A program made the translations under genes and the position numbers. Of a stretch of DNA of 64,000 bases, positions 37,496 through 46,390 are shown piece after piece; the first letter of the stretch is position 1, and the number at the start of each line of letters is the position of its first letter. The stretch comes from Nannocystis pusilla (lineage in GTDB: Bacteria; Myxococcota_A; Polyangia; Nannocystales; Nannocystaceae), in the NCBI RefSeq assembly GCF_026626665.1, contig NZ_JAPNKE010000002.1:2171204-2235203 (forward strand), written 5' to 3'. The notes beneath the pieces are model-generated. The model was not told where the DNA came from. It saw only the letters and a list, made by a program, of their open reading frames with translations, and did no database searches.

Positions 37496-38138
37496 CGTGG
37501 GGTTGGTGGTGATCGCGGCGCTGGCGTGCGACCCGGTGGTGCGCGAGGCGGCGCCGGAGGCGATGGCGTCGCCGATGGCGGCGCCGGCGACGGCGGCGGA
37601 GAAGGCGGCGCGCAAGCAGGCGAAGGCCGAGAAGAAGAAGGCGGGGAAGATCGCGCGCGGCGAGGCCATGCTGCCCGACGGGCGCAAGAAGGCCGGCGGG
37701 AAGCAAGCGAAGGCGAAGCAGGCGAAGCAGGCGAAGCAGGAGAAGGCCGAGCAGGCGAAGCAAGCGAAGGTGGTGCCGTCGTCGCCGTCGCCGACGGCCC
37801 CCGGCGGGCCGCCGCTGCCGCCGTGCCCGCCCGAGAACGTGCTGACGTGGCGCAGCTTCGGGGCGGGTTTCTTGCTGACGTGGTGCACGGGCTGCCACAG
37901 CAGCGCGCTGGCCGAGGACGCCCGCCAGGGCGCGCCGCAGGCGGTCGACTTCGACACGTACGCGCTCTACAAGCCGTTCGAGCGGCTGGTGTACGAGCGC
38001 GCGGTGACGGAGGCGCACGCGATCGCGGTCGACCCCGACGCGGCCGCGTCGCCGATGCCGCCGGCGGGGCTGGTGCCCGCAGCCGACCGCGAGCGGCTGG
38101 CGCAGTGGATCGCGTGCGGCTCGCCGGCGCCGCACTGA
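37479..38138 (+). CDS. Small CxxCH lipoprotein with Lys/Ala/Gln linker, cassette A
   Basis: GTG at 37479, inside the end of the DUF1501 gene, gives MGRLRDVGLVVIAALAC (lipobox). Residues about 35-105 are low complexity and strongly basic, with KQAK/KQAKQAKQEK runs. The C-terminal domain (FLLTWCTGCHSSALAE, VDFDTYALY, SPMPPAGLVPAADRERLAQWIACG) has one CTGCH heme-type site. It ends in the same way as small c-type cytochromes and as the paralogue at 43861, where a Thr/Ser spacer replaces the basic linker. The basic linker may bind DNA, polyphosphate or acidic polysaccharide at the surface; that is speculation. Confidence 0.72.
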   Translation: MGRLRDVGLVVIAALACDPVVREAAPEAMASPMAAPATAAEKAARKQAKAEKKKAGKIARGEAMLPDGRKKAGGKQAKAKQAKQAKQEKAEQAKQAKVVPSSPSPTAPGGPPLPPCPPENVLTWRSFGAGFLLTWCTGCHSSALAEDARQGAPQAVDFDTYALYKPFERLVYERAVTEAHAIAVDPDAAASPMPPAGLVPAADRERLAQWIACGSPAPH

Positions 38139-38169
38139 GCCGGGCGCGGGGCGCCGGCGAGGTGACCGG

Positions 38170-38472
38170 CGGGCGCGCGATGGCTGCGCGAGCGCAATGA
38201 CGAGGCGCCCGCGCTGCCGTCGTGTCGCGCGAGCCCGTCGCGCGCGAGGCACGGCGCGATCGCTGAGCGGATGATCGTGCGTCCGCGCAGCCGTCGCCTC
38301 GCGCGAGCTCGCCGCGCGAGGCACGGCGCGATGGCTGCGCTCGCGGATGGTCGTGCCCCCGCGCGGCCGTCGCCTCGCGCGAGCCCGTCGCGCGCGAGGG
38401 ACGGCGCGATGGCTGCGCTCGCGGATGGTCGTGCGCCCGCGCTGCCGTCGCCTCGCGCGAGCTCGCCGCGCC
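38170..38472. repeat. Four tandem copies of a ~75-bp GC-rich unit
   Basis: The unit GGCACGGCGCGATGGCTGCG...CCGTCGCCTCGCGCGAG recurs with starts near 38172, 38249, 38320 and 38398. The last two copies are nearly identical. It lies between cassette A and the azoreductase gene and contains no plausible gene. Confidence 0.7.
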
Positions 38473-38545
38473 CGAGACACCCTCTAGAACTTGCGGAGGC
38501 GGTCACGTCGCGCCGGGCCGGCGGGTCTTGGAGGCAGGACGACCC

Positions 38546-39142
38546 ATGACGACCTTGCTCAGGATCGACGCCAGCGCCCGCTTCGAGGGCTCGAGCTCGC
38601 GGCGGCTCGCGGATCACTTTCAAGCGCGCTGGACGGCGGCGCACCCGGGGGCGCGCGTGATCGTCCGCGACCTCGCGCGGCGCCCGGTGCCGCACATCGA
38701 CGGACCGACGATCGCGGCGTTCTATGGGGCGCCGGTGGGCGTCGAACCGCCGGCCGGCGTGGCGCTGTCGGACGCGCTGATCGCCGAGCTCCGCGCGGCC
38801 GACCACCTGCTCGTCAGCAGCCCGCTCTACAATCAATCGCTGCCGTCAGTGCTCAAGGCGTGGATCGATCACGTGGTCCGCGAGGGGCACACGTTCGTGA
38901 CCCGCGACCGTCGCCCGGTCGGGCTGCTCGGCGTGATGTCGGCGTCGCTCGTGATCGCGCGCGGCGGGGTGACGTCGGCGCGGGTCGACGACTTCGAGAC
39001 GCCCTATCTGCGGGCGATCCTCGGCTTCATCGGCATCACGCGCGTGGAGGTGATCACGGTCGAGGCGACGGCGCACGACGAGGCGACGCGGGCGCAGGGT
39101 TTCGCCGCCGCGCAGGCGCAGGTGGATCGCCTGCTCGGGTGA
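38546..39142 (+). CDS. azoR: FMN-dependent NADH azoreductase (AzoR-like)
   Basis: 198-residue flavodoxin-fold quinone/azo reductase. The N-terminal FMN-phosphate loop LLRIDASARFEGSSSRRLAD is intact. SPLYNQSLPSVLKAWIDHVVREGHTF is the diagnostic central motif. GLLGVMSASL and FIGITRVEVITVEA complete the fold. Members reduce quinones and azo dyes with NADH and protect against thiol stress. ATG at 38546 gives the canonical start; an upstream TTG would only add six residues. It stands alone between a tandem-repeat region and a convergent lipoprotein gene. Confidence 0.88.
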   Translation: MTTLLRIDASARFEGSSSRRLADHFQARWTAAHPGARVIVRDLARRPVPHIDGPTIAAFYGAPVGVEPPAGVALSDALIAELRAADHLLVSSPLYNQSLPSVLKAWIDHVVREGHTFVTRDRRPVGLLGVMSASLVIARGGVTSARVDDFETPYLRAILGFIGITRVEVITVEATAHDEATRAQGFAAAQAQVDRLLG

Positions 39143-39180
39143 GCGTCCGAGTCGGCCGGGGCCGGCGAGAGGCGACTTCA

Positions 39181-39236
39181 GGACATGTCCGTCGAGACAT
39201 GGCGCTCGCGGCATGTCCTCGGCGACATGTCGTGAG
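39181..39236. repeat. 14-bp-period array at a convergent junction
   Basis: Four units begin at ATG 39185, 39199, 39213 and 39227, exactly 14 bp apart. It fills the gap between the azoreductase stop (39142) and the stop of the minus-strand lipoprotein (39257). Confidence 0.8.
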
Positions 39237-39256
39237 CGCCATCCGCCGCGCGCGGC

Positions 39257-40068
39257 TCACTCGAGGTCGAAGTGGTAGTTGGCGCCGAACTGCGAGTCCC
39301 AGGCCTTGCAGCCGTAGTAGTCCTGGTTCTCGAACCCAGCTCGACCTCGCCGGCGCCGGCGGGCACGTCGAGCACGGCCGGCCAGGGGACCTGGAGGTTG
39401 CTCTGGGGGGCGGTGAGGAGCGCGTACTGGGCCGGGCCGCCGTCGAAGCGGTAGTGGACGCGGATGTTCCAGGCGTCGTGGCCGTACTTGGTGCCGCGGC
39501 AGTCGGGCAGGCGCGCCGGGTCGTAGGCGATCACCAGCGGGGCGCCGGCGCGCGGGGTGCCGAGCGCCTCGGTGACCCAATCTGTCTTGAAGGACAGGCT
39601 GGCGCCGATGCCGAAGTGCCAGTTGGCGCCGTAGTTGGAGTCGTAGGCGGAGCAGCCCCACACGCTGGTGTTGTGGAACCACATCGCCAGGTCGCCGGAG
39701 TCCTCGAGGGTGAAGACCGGCGGCTCGGTGCCCTGGGAGGGCGAGTAGCCGCCGGCCTCGAAGCTGCCGACGTCGCCGCCGTCGAGCTGGTGATAGCCGG
39801 TGATCGACCACGCGGGCTTGCCGTTCTGGTCGCCGCGACAGTCAGTCAGGCGGTCGTCGTCGTAGCCGACCAGGACGGTGTTGCCTGCCACCAGCGGGCC
39901 GCCGCTGTTGACGATCGTCCAGTTGTCGCGGAACTCGAGCAGGGCCGGCTGAATGTCGGCGGGCAGCTCGGTGCCCTCGCGCACCTCGACGGCGGGGGCC
40001 TCTTCGTCGTCGGGGGTGCAGGCGAAGGTCGCGGCGAGACAGGCGAGGGCGAGCGAGTGAAGACGCAT
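39257..40068 (-). CDS. Lipoprotein with duplicated CRG...W domain, one frameshift
   Basis: Signal MRLHSLALACLAATFAC and acidic TPDDEEAP. The mature domain contains two copies of a module: VLVGYDDDRLTDCRGDQNG...AWSITGYHQLDGG, and VIAYDPARLPDCRGTKYG...AWNIRVHYRFDGG. Each is followed by a W-G-C motif (SVWGCSAYDSNYGANWHF; DYYGCKAWDSQFGANYHF). The second WGC half lies in another frame; one extra G in CTGGGTTC near 39337 restores ELGFENQDYYGC. The arrangement resembles the DUF6209-type secreted beta-sandwich proteins, an assignment from memory and tentative. Function unknown. The 678 bp upstream hold no gene. Confidence 0.65.
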
Positions 40069-40746
40069 GGCGGCGAGTTTTTAAGAGAAACACGCGGGGC
40101 TCGCCAGGGCGCAGCAGCGTGCGCGTCGGGGTCACCCTTGCGCGAACTCGCCGCGAGCGAGCTCGACCGGTTCGTTCGCTGCGATGCGGGGCGCCGGACA
40201 GGACCGGCGATGCGCCGCGCGGCTGCGGTGGGTCGATGCTGCGCGCGATCGCGGGGACGCGGCGCGAGGGCGGCGGCTGGGGCCGCACGGCATCGGCCGC
40301 GCGCACGACCTCGCGGCGTGAGCCCGGCGCGAAATGGCGGGCGTCGCTCGTGGGCGCGTGCGAGGTGGTCGCGTTTTCGCGGGCCCGAGGGGAGCCGGAG
40401 AAGCTCGCGGGGTGGATCATCACTCCTCGCGGAGGCGTGCATCCGCGGCCGTGCCCGGGGGGTCGAGTCGCAACCGCGAGGTCGCGGTGGGCGCGGGAGC
40501 GAGCCGCATCGCACTTCGCTCGTGGAGGCCGCAGGCGAGGCGGAGCGCCGGTGCGGAGGTGGACTGGCAGACATGGGCTCGAGTCAAGGTGGCGCGCCGA
40601 TCGACGACGCAACGGCAACCATCTCGCGGGCTTCGTGGTGGTACGCGCCGTGCTGAAGGGGCCGCGCTCGCTCCGTCTCGCGGCCTCGCGCGTGCGCGCA
40701 GTCGCGGACCACCCCCAACGGCTTCACCGTGAAAGGCGCCCTCACG
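40069..40746. other. Gene-free divergent region
   Basis: 678 bp between the divergent lipoprotein gene (40068) and cassette B (40747). Open frames here have no family likeness and atypical codon use. A short AT-rich patch at 40076-40092 (GAGTTTTTAAGAGAAAC) just upstream of the minus gene may be a promoter element. Confidence 0.4.
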
Positions 40747-42615
40747 ATGCGTGTCCTGGCCTCTCTTTGTGCGATCGGCGTGATCGCAGGGTGTGGTGAT
40801 TCGTCCGGCGACACCACCGACGCGACCGCCACCGCCGCGACGACCGACGCGGCCACGACGACCTCGACCGGCGAGGCGCCGACGACCGGGTCGCCGACGA
40901 CGGCGGCGTCGACGACGGGTGAGCCGGCGACTTCGACGTCGACGACCGGGGAGCCGGTCGAGCCGCCGGAGACGGTGCCCCTGTCGGCGACCGATCACCT
41001 GATCCGGATCTCGATGGCGCTGCGAGGGACGCGGCCGTCGCTGGCCGAGCTGACGCAGGTGGCCGAGGATCCGGCGACGCTGCCGGCGATCGTCGACGCG
41101 TACCTCGAGAGCGAGCTGTTCGCCCAGACGGTCAAGGACATGTACGCCGAGGCGCTGCTGATGCGCGCGCAGCTGGGCCAGAGCATGCTGCCGTACGCGG
41201 GGCCGCTGCTCGGGCTCGACGACGCGACGTACCTGGCGTCGGTGCCGGAGGAGCCGCTCGAGCTGATCGCGGCGGTGGTGCGGGATCCGCTGCGCTCGTT
41301 CACCGAGATCGTCACGACCGACGAGGTGTACGTGAACCAGGTTGGCGCGGCGGCGTGGCACGTGGCCGGCTACGACCCGGACGCGCCCGAGGCGTGGCAG
41401 ATGGTCCACTACGACGACGAGCGGCCGCAGGGCGGCGGAGTGCTGGCCAGCTCGGCGCTGTGGCACCGCCACCGGGCCAACGGCAACAACTACCAGCGGG
41501 TGCGCGCGAACCTGGTGGCGCGGGTGTTCCTGTGCGAGGACTTCCTGACGCGCGACCTGCCGCCGTTCCCGCCGGTCGACTTCTCCGACGTCGAGGCGCT
41601 GCAGAACGCGCTGCAGAGCAACCCCGGCTGCGTCAGCTGCCACCAGACGCTGGACCCGCTGGCGAGCTACTTCTGGGGCGCGCAGTCGCGGGGCCGGGCC
41701 GGGATCGCGCAGGCGTACGACCCGATGACGGGCGAGTGCCTGGCCGGCAAGGAGCACCTCTGCTTCCCGACCGAGGAGTACGTGAAGACGCAGGAGACGG
41801 CGTGGAAGAAGACGACCGGGCGCGCGCCGGGGTACTACGGGGCGCCGACGCCCGACGGTCACCTCGACACGCTCGGCGAGCACGTGGCCGCCGACCCGCG
41901 CTTCTCGCAGTGCGCGGCGCGGCGCTTCTACAGCTACATGGCGCAGGTCGACCTCGAGGCGGTGCCGTTCGCGCTGGTCGACGAGCTCGACGCGGCGTTC
42001 CACGTCGAGGACCGGCTCGACGTGCGCGCGCTGGCCCGCGCGATCGTGCTGTCGGACGAGTTCCGGGCGTCCCACGCCGAGACGCCGGCCGAGGCCGATG
42101 CGGTGGTCGGGCTCAAGGTGGCGCGGCCGGAGCAGCTCGAGCGGCTGTTCGCCGATCTGACCGGGTTCCGCTGGATCGGGATGCGCCAGCCGGGCGACGT
42201 CCACGGCGAGTTCCCGCTGCTGAACAGCGACGGCTGGGGCTATCGGGCGATGGCCGGCGGGATCGACGGCTACTCGATCACGCAGCCGACGTGGACGTTC
42301 AACCCGACGCGCACGCTGGTGGTCCAGGCGCTGGCGTCCGAGGCGGCGGGGTACGTGGTCGACCGCGACTTCGCTACGGCCGAGAAGGCCAATCGCAAGC
42401 TGCTCGGGCTGGTCGACGAAGACGCCGAGACGGCGGCGGTGCGGGCCCAGATCGCGGAGCTGCACGCGCGGGTGCTCGGCGAGCTGGTCGCGCCGGACAG
42501 CGCCGAGGTCGACGAGTCGTTCGCGCTGTGGAGCGCGGTGAGCGGGGTGGCGCGGCAGCGGTGGAAGATCCTGCTGACCGCGATGTTCCAGGACAACCGG
42601 GTCGTCTTCTTCTGA
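40747..42615 (+). CDS. CxxCH lipoprotein of the DUF1588/DUF1549-like type, cassette B
   Basis: 622 residues, intact. MRVLASLCAIGVIAGC is a lipoprotein signal; GTG at 40729 is an alternative start adding six residues. A Thr/Ser/Ala spacer runs to about 75. Then comes the paralogous body: HLIRISMALRGTRPSLAEL, FAQTVKDMYAEALLMRAQLG, NYQRVRANLVARVFLCEDF, heme-type NPGCVSCHQTLDPLASYFWG (about 295-305), RAPGYYGAPTPDG, RPEQLERLFADLTGFRW, WGYRAMAGGIDGYSIT and NPTRTLVVQALASEAAG. It provides the template for repairing the cassette A copy. It heads a three-gene unit with DUF1501 and a small CTGCH lipoprotein. Role inferred only as an exported, possibly heme-bearing partner of DUF1501. Confidence 0.82.
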   Translation: MRVLASLCAIGVIAGCGDSSGDTTDATATAATTDAATTTSTGEAPTTGSPTTAASTTGEPATSTSTTGEPVEPPETVPLSATDHLIRISMALRGTRPSLAELTQVAEDPATLPAIVDAYLESELFAQTVKDMYAEALLMRAQLGQSMLPYAGPLLGLDDATYLASVPEEPLELIAAVVRDPLRSFTEIVTTDEVYVNQVGAAAWHVAGYDPDAPEAWQMVHYDDERPQGGGVLASSALWHRHRANGNNYQRVRANLVARVFLCEDFLTRDLPPFPPVDFSDVEALQNALQSNPGCVSCHQTLDPLASYFWGAQSRGRAGIAQAYDPMTGECLAGKEHLCFPTEEYVKTQETAWKKTTGRAPGYYGAPTPDGHLDTLGEHVAADPRFSQCAARRFYSYMAQVDLEAVPFALVDELDAAFHVEDRLDVRALARAIVLSDEFRASHAETPAEADAVVGLKVARPEQLERLFADLTGFRWIGMRQPGDVHGEFPLLNSDGWGYRAMAGGIDGYSITQPTWTFNPTRTLVVQALASEAAGYVVDRDFATAEKANRKLLGLVDEDAETAAVRAQIAELHARVLGELVAPDSAEVDESFALWSAVSGVARQRWKILLTAMFQDNRVVFF

Positions 42616-42629
42616 GAGGAGCCGCAGAC

Positions 42630-43892
42630 ATGCAACTGACACGACGCAGCTTCATCGGCGCCGGGCTCGGAGGGCTCGGCCTGCTCGCGCTGCCGCGCGG
42701 TGCCAGCGCGGCCGCGACGGCCAACCTGATCGTGGTGTTCGCCCGCGGCGGCTGGGACCCGGTGTGGTCGATCGACCCGAAACAGTCGGGCGACGTCGAC
42801 TCGCCGCCCGACGGCACGATCGCCGACTTCCACGGCGGCAAGACGCCGATCCTCATCGCGCCGGGGCGGCCGAACATCGAGGCGTTCTTCGGCGAGTGGG
42901 CCGGTCAGTGCGCGGTGGTCCGCGGGATCGACGTCGGATCGATCGCGCACTTCGCCTGCCACGTGCGCATGATGACGGGGACGCGCACGGAGCTGAACCC
43001 GGACGTCGGGGCGATGACGGCGGTGAGCAACGGGACGGGGCTGCCGCTGCCGTACGCGGACATCGGCGGGGGCGCCTACGCGGGGGCCTACGCGGCGCAG
43101 ATGGGCCGGCTCGGCAACCGCAACCAGGTGGTGACGCTGCTCGACCGCAAGAAGGCGTACGCGCCGGCGACGGCGGTCGACTACGCGGACACGCCGCTGC
43201 TGGTGCCGACGAACGACGAGTCGGCGCAGATCCAGAGCTGGCTCGACGCGCGCGCGCAGCGGCTCGGCGAGGGGCGGGCGGCGCTCGGCGACAACGCGCG
43301 CCGGCTGCAGGACTACCGCGACTGCTTCGGCCGGGCCGACGCGCTGCGGGAGATCCCGGAGCTGCAGAAGCTGCCGCTCGGCGGCGCCGCGGCGCTCTCG
43401 GGCCAGATCGAGCTCGCGCTGACGCTGCTGCAGCTCGGGACGTCGCGCTCGATCTACCTCGACTCGCGGCTCGACTGGGACACGCACGACAACATCGCCG
43501 ACCAGGGCTCGAATCAAGACGAGCTGTTCGGCGACCTGTCGCTGCTCATGCAACGACTGACCGAGACGGGGCTGCTCGGGTCGACGGCGGTGGTGGTGAT
43601 GTCGGAGATGGGCCGCACGCCGAAGCTCAACGGGCCCGGCAACACGGCGGGCAAGGACCACTGGCCGGTGACGTCGGCGCTGGTGGTCGGCGCGGGGGTC
43701 AAGCCGGGGTCGTACGGGGCTACCGACGACAAGCTCAACGCGCGCGCCGTGAACCTGACGAGCGGCAAGGCCGACGACGGCGGGGTGCCGCTGCGCTACG
43801 ACAACTTCGCCGCCGGGGTGCTGAAGCTGGTGGGGATCGATCCGCAGGAGTGGTTGGCCGATGTGGCACCGATGCAAGGCTTCATCGCGTAG
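42630..43892 (+). CDS. DUF1501-family exported protein, cassette B
   Basis: 420 residues. Tat-type signal TRRSFIGAGLGGLGLLALP with AGAGGAG-like ribosome site upstream. Core motifs parallel cassette A: LIVVFARGGWDPVW, GSIAHFACHVRMMTGTRTEL, LPLPYADIGGGAYAG, DSRLDWDTHDNIADQGS, VVMSEMGRTPKLNG, GKDHWPVTSALVVG, YDNFAAGVLKLVG. Identity with the cassette A protein looks near half by eye. It follows the CxxCH lipoprotein by 14 bp and overlaps the next lipoprotein by 32 bp, implying one transcript and coupled translation. Confidence 0.87.
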   Translation: MQLTRRSFIGAGLGGLGLLALPRGASAAATANLIVVFARGGWDPVWSIDPKQSGDVDSPPDGTIADFHGGKTPILIAPGRPNIEAFFGEWAGQCAVVRGIDVGSIAHFACHVRMMTGTRTELNPDVGAMTAVSNGTGLPLPYADIGGGAYAGAYAAQMGRLGNRNQVVTLLDRKKAYAPATAVDYADTPLLVPTNDESAQIQSWLDARAQRLGEGRAALGDNARRLQDYRDCFGRADALREIPELQKLPLGGAAALSGQIELALTLLQLGTSRSIYLDSRLDWDTHDNIADQGSNQDELFGDLSLLMQRLTETGLLGSTAVVVMSEMGRTPKLNGPGNTAGKDHWPVTSALVVGAGVKPGSYGATDDKLNARAVNLTSGKADDGGVPLRYDNFAAGVLKLVGIDPQEWLADVAPMQGFIA

Positions 43893-44487
43893 CGCGGCGC
43901 TGGCGCTCGCATGCACGCTCGCGTGCGCGAGCGAGGCGGGCGATCCGGCGAGCGCGGGCGAGGCGACGAGCGAGGCCGCGAGCACCGGGTCGACGACGGC
44001 AGCGACGTCGGCGGCAGCGACCGACGCGCCGACGACCGAGGTCGCGTCGACGGGGACGAGCACGGGCGAGACGAGCACGGGTGAGCCCGTTACGAGCGAG
44101 TCGAGCGCGGGCGAGACGACCATGGGCGCGGACCCCTGCGAGGACAGCGTGCTGACGTGGGAGAACTTCGGCGAGCCGTTCATGCTCAGCTGGTGCACCG
44201 GCTGTCACCACTCGCAGCTGCCGACGGCGGAGCGGGCGTGCGCGCCGTGCAACGCGAACTTCGACACGCACGCGGGGACCAGCGAGCGCGCGCCGGTGAT
44301 CGCGCTGCGCGTGCTCGACTGGCAGTCGGCGCCCGACGTGAAGCCGATGCCGCCGGCGGCGATCGTCCCGGAGGAGGAGCTGGCGCTGCTGCGCGAGTGG
44401 CTCGAGTGCGGGGCGATCGGGCCCGAGAGCGGGACGCCGGGGCCGCTGTGCCCCGATCCGGAGGTGACGGACGCGGACTGCGAGTAG
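43861..44487 (+). CDS. Small CxxCH lipoprotein with Thr/Ser spacer, cassette B
   Basis: 208 residues. The start lies inside the DUF1501 gene: MWHRCKASSRSAALALAC then lipobox CTLAC. The spacer has TGETSTGEPVTSES-type repeats to about residue 90. The domain SVLTWENFGEPFMLSWCTGCHHSQLP, CAPCNANFDT, MPPAAIVPEEELALLREWLECG carries one CTGCH heme-type site and parallels the cassette A third gene. The swap of spacer composition (Thr-rich here, Lys-rich there) is the main difference between the paralogues. Confidence 0.76.
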   Translation: MWHRCKASSRSAALALACTLACASEAGDPASAGEATSEAASTGSTTAATSAAATDAPTTEVASTGTSTGETSTGEPVTSESSAGETTMGADPCEDSVLTWENFGEPFMLSWCTGCHHSQLPTAERACAPCNANFDTHAGTSERAPVIALRVLDWQSAPDVKPMPPAAIVPEEELALLREWLECGAIGPESGTPGPLCPDPEVTDADCE

Positions 44488-44541
44488 GCCGCGGCGCGTT
44501 TTTGACTGGCGCGGCGGCCCGGGCCCTGGTGTGCTCGCGGC

Positions 44542-45123
44542 ATGTCGACCGCGCCGACGCTGCCCACCGTCCTGTTCGCCGACGCCGAGGCGTTCTCGCG
44601 CTGGCTGGCGACGCACCACCGCAGCTCGCCGGGACTGTGGCTGCAGCTGGCGAAGAAGGGCAAACAGCTGCGCTCGCTCAGCTACTCGGAGGCGGTCGAC
44701 GTGGCGCTGATGTGGGGCTGGATCGACAGCCAGAAGCGGGCCCACGACGCGGACAGCTGGTTGCAGCGGTTCACGCCGCGCGGGCCGCGGAGCCTGTGGT
44801 CGCAGGTCAACCGCGAACGAGTGGCGGCGCTGCTCGAGCGCGGGGCGATGCAGCCCTCGGGGCTGGCCGAGGTCGAGCGCGCCCGCGCCGACGGCCGCTG
44901 GGACGCCGCCTACGCGCCGGCGAGCCGCATCGAGGTGCCGGCGGCGTTGACCGCGGCGCTGGCCCGCAACCCGGCCGCGCAGGCCGCGTTCGCCGAGCTC
45001 GACGCGGCCAACCGCTACGCGATGCTGTGGCGCCTGCAGACGGCGAAGAAGCCGGAGACGCGCGAGCGGCAGATCGCCAAGTTCGTCGAGATGCTGGCCC
45101 GGGGCGGGAAGATCCACGAGTAG
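44542..45123 (+). CDS. YdeI/OmpD-associated family protein
   Basis: 193 residues, cytoplasmic, ATG at 44542. Family landmarks: LFADAEAFSRWLATHH, SPGLWLQLAKKG, LSYSEAVDVALMWGWIDSQK, FTPRGPRSLWSQVNRERV, MQPSGLAEVERA, and the closing PETRERQIAKFVEML. These match the bacteriocin-protection/YdeI-like family whose members are linked to peptide stress; the molecular activity is unsettled. It stands alone 54 bp after cassette B. Confidence 0.82.
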   Translation: MSTAPTLPTVLFADAEAFSRWLATHHRSSPGLWLQLAKKGKQLRSLSYSEAVDVALMWGWIDSQKRAHDADSWLQRFTPRGPRSLWSQVNRERVAALLERGAMQPSGLAEVERARADGRWDAAYAPASRIEVPAALTAALARNPAAQAAFAELDAANRYAMLWRLQTAKKPETRERQIAKFVEMLARGGKIHE

Positions 45124-45137
45124 CGAGGTGGCGATTC

Positions 45138-45193
45138 GGACATGCCCGATCGGGCATGCCGCATGGGGCATGTCCTTTGGAACATGTCCCAAC
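45138..45193. repeat. 14-bp-period array at a convergent junction
   Basis: Four units with ATG at 45142, 45156, 45170 and 45184. It fills the 97-bp gap between the YdeI-like stop and the minus-strand gene ending at 45221. Confidence 0.8.
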
Positions 45194-45220
45194 GTGACCT
45201 CGGAAGGCCAGGTGTGGGGT

Positions 45221-46168
45221 TCAGCCGAACACCACGCCGACCATCAGGCCGAAGCACCAGCGCGGGACCTCCCGCCGGACGACGCCGCGGGTGCCGCGGA
45301 TCGAGACCGTCGGGAGGGTGAGGTCGACGCCGGTGCGCAGGCCGAGGAAGAGGCGACGGCCGCGGTACTGCAGGAGGCCGCCGATCTCGGTCGAGGACAG
45401 CCAGGTGGCGTCGGTGGCCTTCTCGGCGGCGTGGATGTACATGGCGTGGCCGAGGACGTGGGCGCCGAGCCAGAGGCGATCGCGCGGGCCGAGCGGGGCG
45501 CCGAAGGCCGCGCCGGCGCCGAAGCGGCCGTGGAGCACGGAGATCCCGCGGTGCGCGCCGCCGCTGAAGCCGAGGCTGAGGATCGGCTGGACGTGCTCGC
45601 GCACGAGCCAGAGGCCGCCCATGAGGTCGACGCCGGCGTCGTACGGGAGGCCGCTGCCGAGCTCGATGCGCGGGCCGAGGCCGAGCCAGCCGCGCAGCGC
45701 AGGCCGGGGCGGCGGTGCGGGCTGCTCGGGTGACGCGGGGGGCGGCGGCCGGGGCTCCTGGCCGTCCGGGGAATCCGTCGGCGGCGCCGTCGTCGTACCC
45801 GCGGCCGCTGGCGGCGGTTGCTGCTGCGGGTAGACCTCGATCAGCAGGGCGATGCCGGCGGCCAGCTCGCGGGTGCGATCCTCGACGGTCTTGCCGGCGA
45901 GCTGCACGGTCTGGCCGAAGCTCTGACCGTCGCGGCGGGCGATGGAGACCTGGACCTGGCCGGCGAGGCCGGTCGGCGTGACGCGGACCTGCCAGTCGTC
46001 GAGCTCCGCACCGATCCGCGCGCGCAGACCGGTCTCGAGCTTCCCGGCGTCGACGAGGTCGGTGCCGACTTCGATCGGCGCGGCCGCGAGGACGGCCAGG
46101 ATCGCGAGCGCGAGGAGCACCGTCTGCAGGAGTGCCAAAAAATGCGCCCGCTGACCAGCGGCGCGCAA
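45221..46168 (-). CDS. Predicted envelope protein with Pro-rich linker and beta-barrel-like end (315 aa)
   Basis: N-terminal hydrophobic segment LLQTVLLALAILAVLAAAP (signal or anchor). Residues about 35-115 form a small alpha/beta domain (LRARIGAELDDWQVRV, AGQVQVSIARRDGQSFG). Next is a Pro/Thr linker. The C-terminal ~165 residues of alternating strands (LGLGPRIELGSGLPYDAG, ILSLGFSGGAHRG, FLGLRTGVDLTLP) end in hydrophobic GLMVGVVFG, as in outer-membrane barrels. Its architecture is like that of the gene at 49252, so the two may be distant paralogues. Function unknown. Confidence 0.65.
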   Translation of the reverse strand: MRAAGQRAHFLALLQTVLLALAILAVLAAAPIEVGTDLVDAGKLETGLRARIGAELDDWQVRVTPTGLAGQVQVSIARRDGQSFGQTVQLAGKTVEDRTRELAAGIALLIEVYPQQQPPPAAAGTTTAPPTDSPDGQEPRPPPPASPEQPAPPPRPALRGWLGLGPRIELGSGLPYDAGVDLMGGLWLVREHVQPILSLGFSGGAHRGISVLHGRFGAGAAFGAPLGPRDRLWLGAHVLGHAMYIHAAEKATDATWLSSTEIGGLLQYRGRRLFLGLRTGVDLTLPTVSIRGTRGVVRREVPRWCFGLMVGVVFG

Positions 46169-46390
46169 GCGGACCCGGCAGACGCCGCGCAGGACCGCGG
46201 AAGGGCCCTAAAACGCCGTGATATGGCCGGACGGACAGGTGCGCGAGGGCCGGATACCAGGGTCCCGAGCCCGGCGACGGCGGCTCGCCGACGCTCGGGA
46301 CCGCGATTCGGAGACTGGCCCATTCGAGCGCGGCCGGGAGCTGCCGGGTCGGTGCGATCGCGCCGGCCGGGCGCGTCACGTTAGGGCGCG

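Noticed and set aside
40119..40799. 226-codon frame in the gap before cassette B
   Set aside because: Arg/Gly-rich, no family likeness, overlaps the cassette B signal peptide in another frame.
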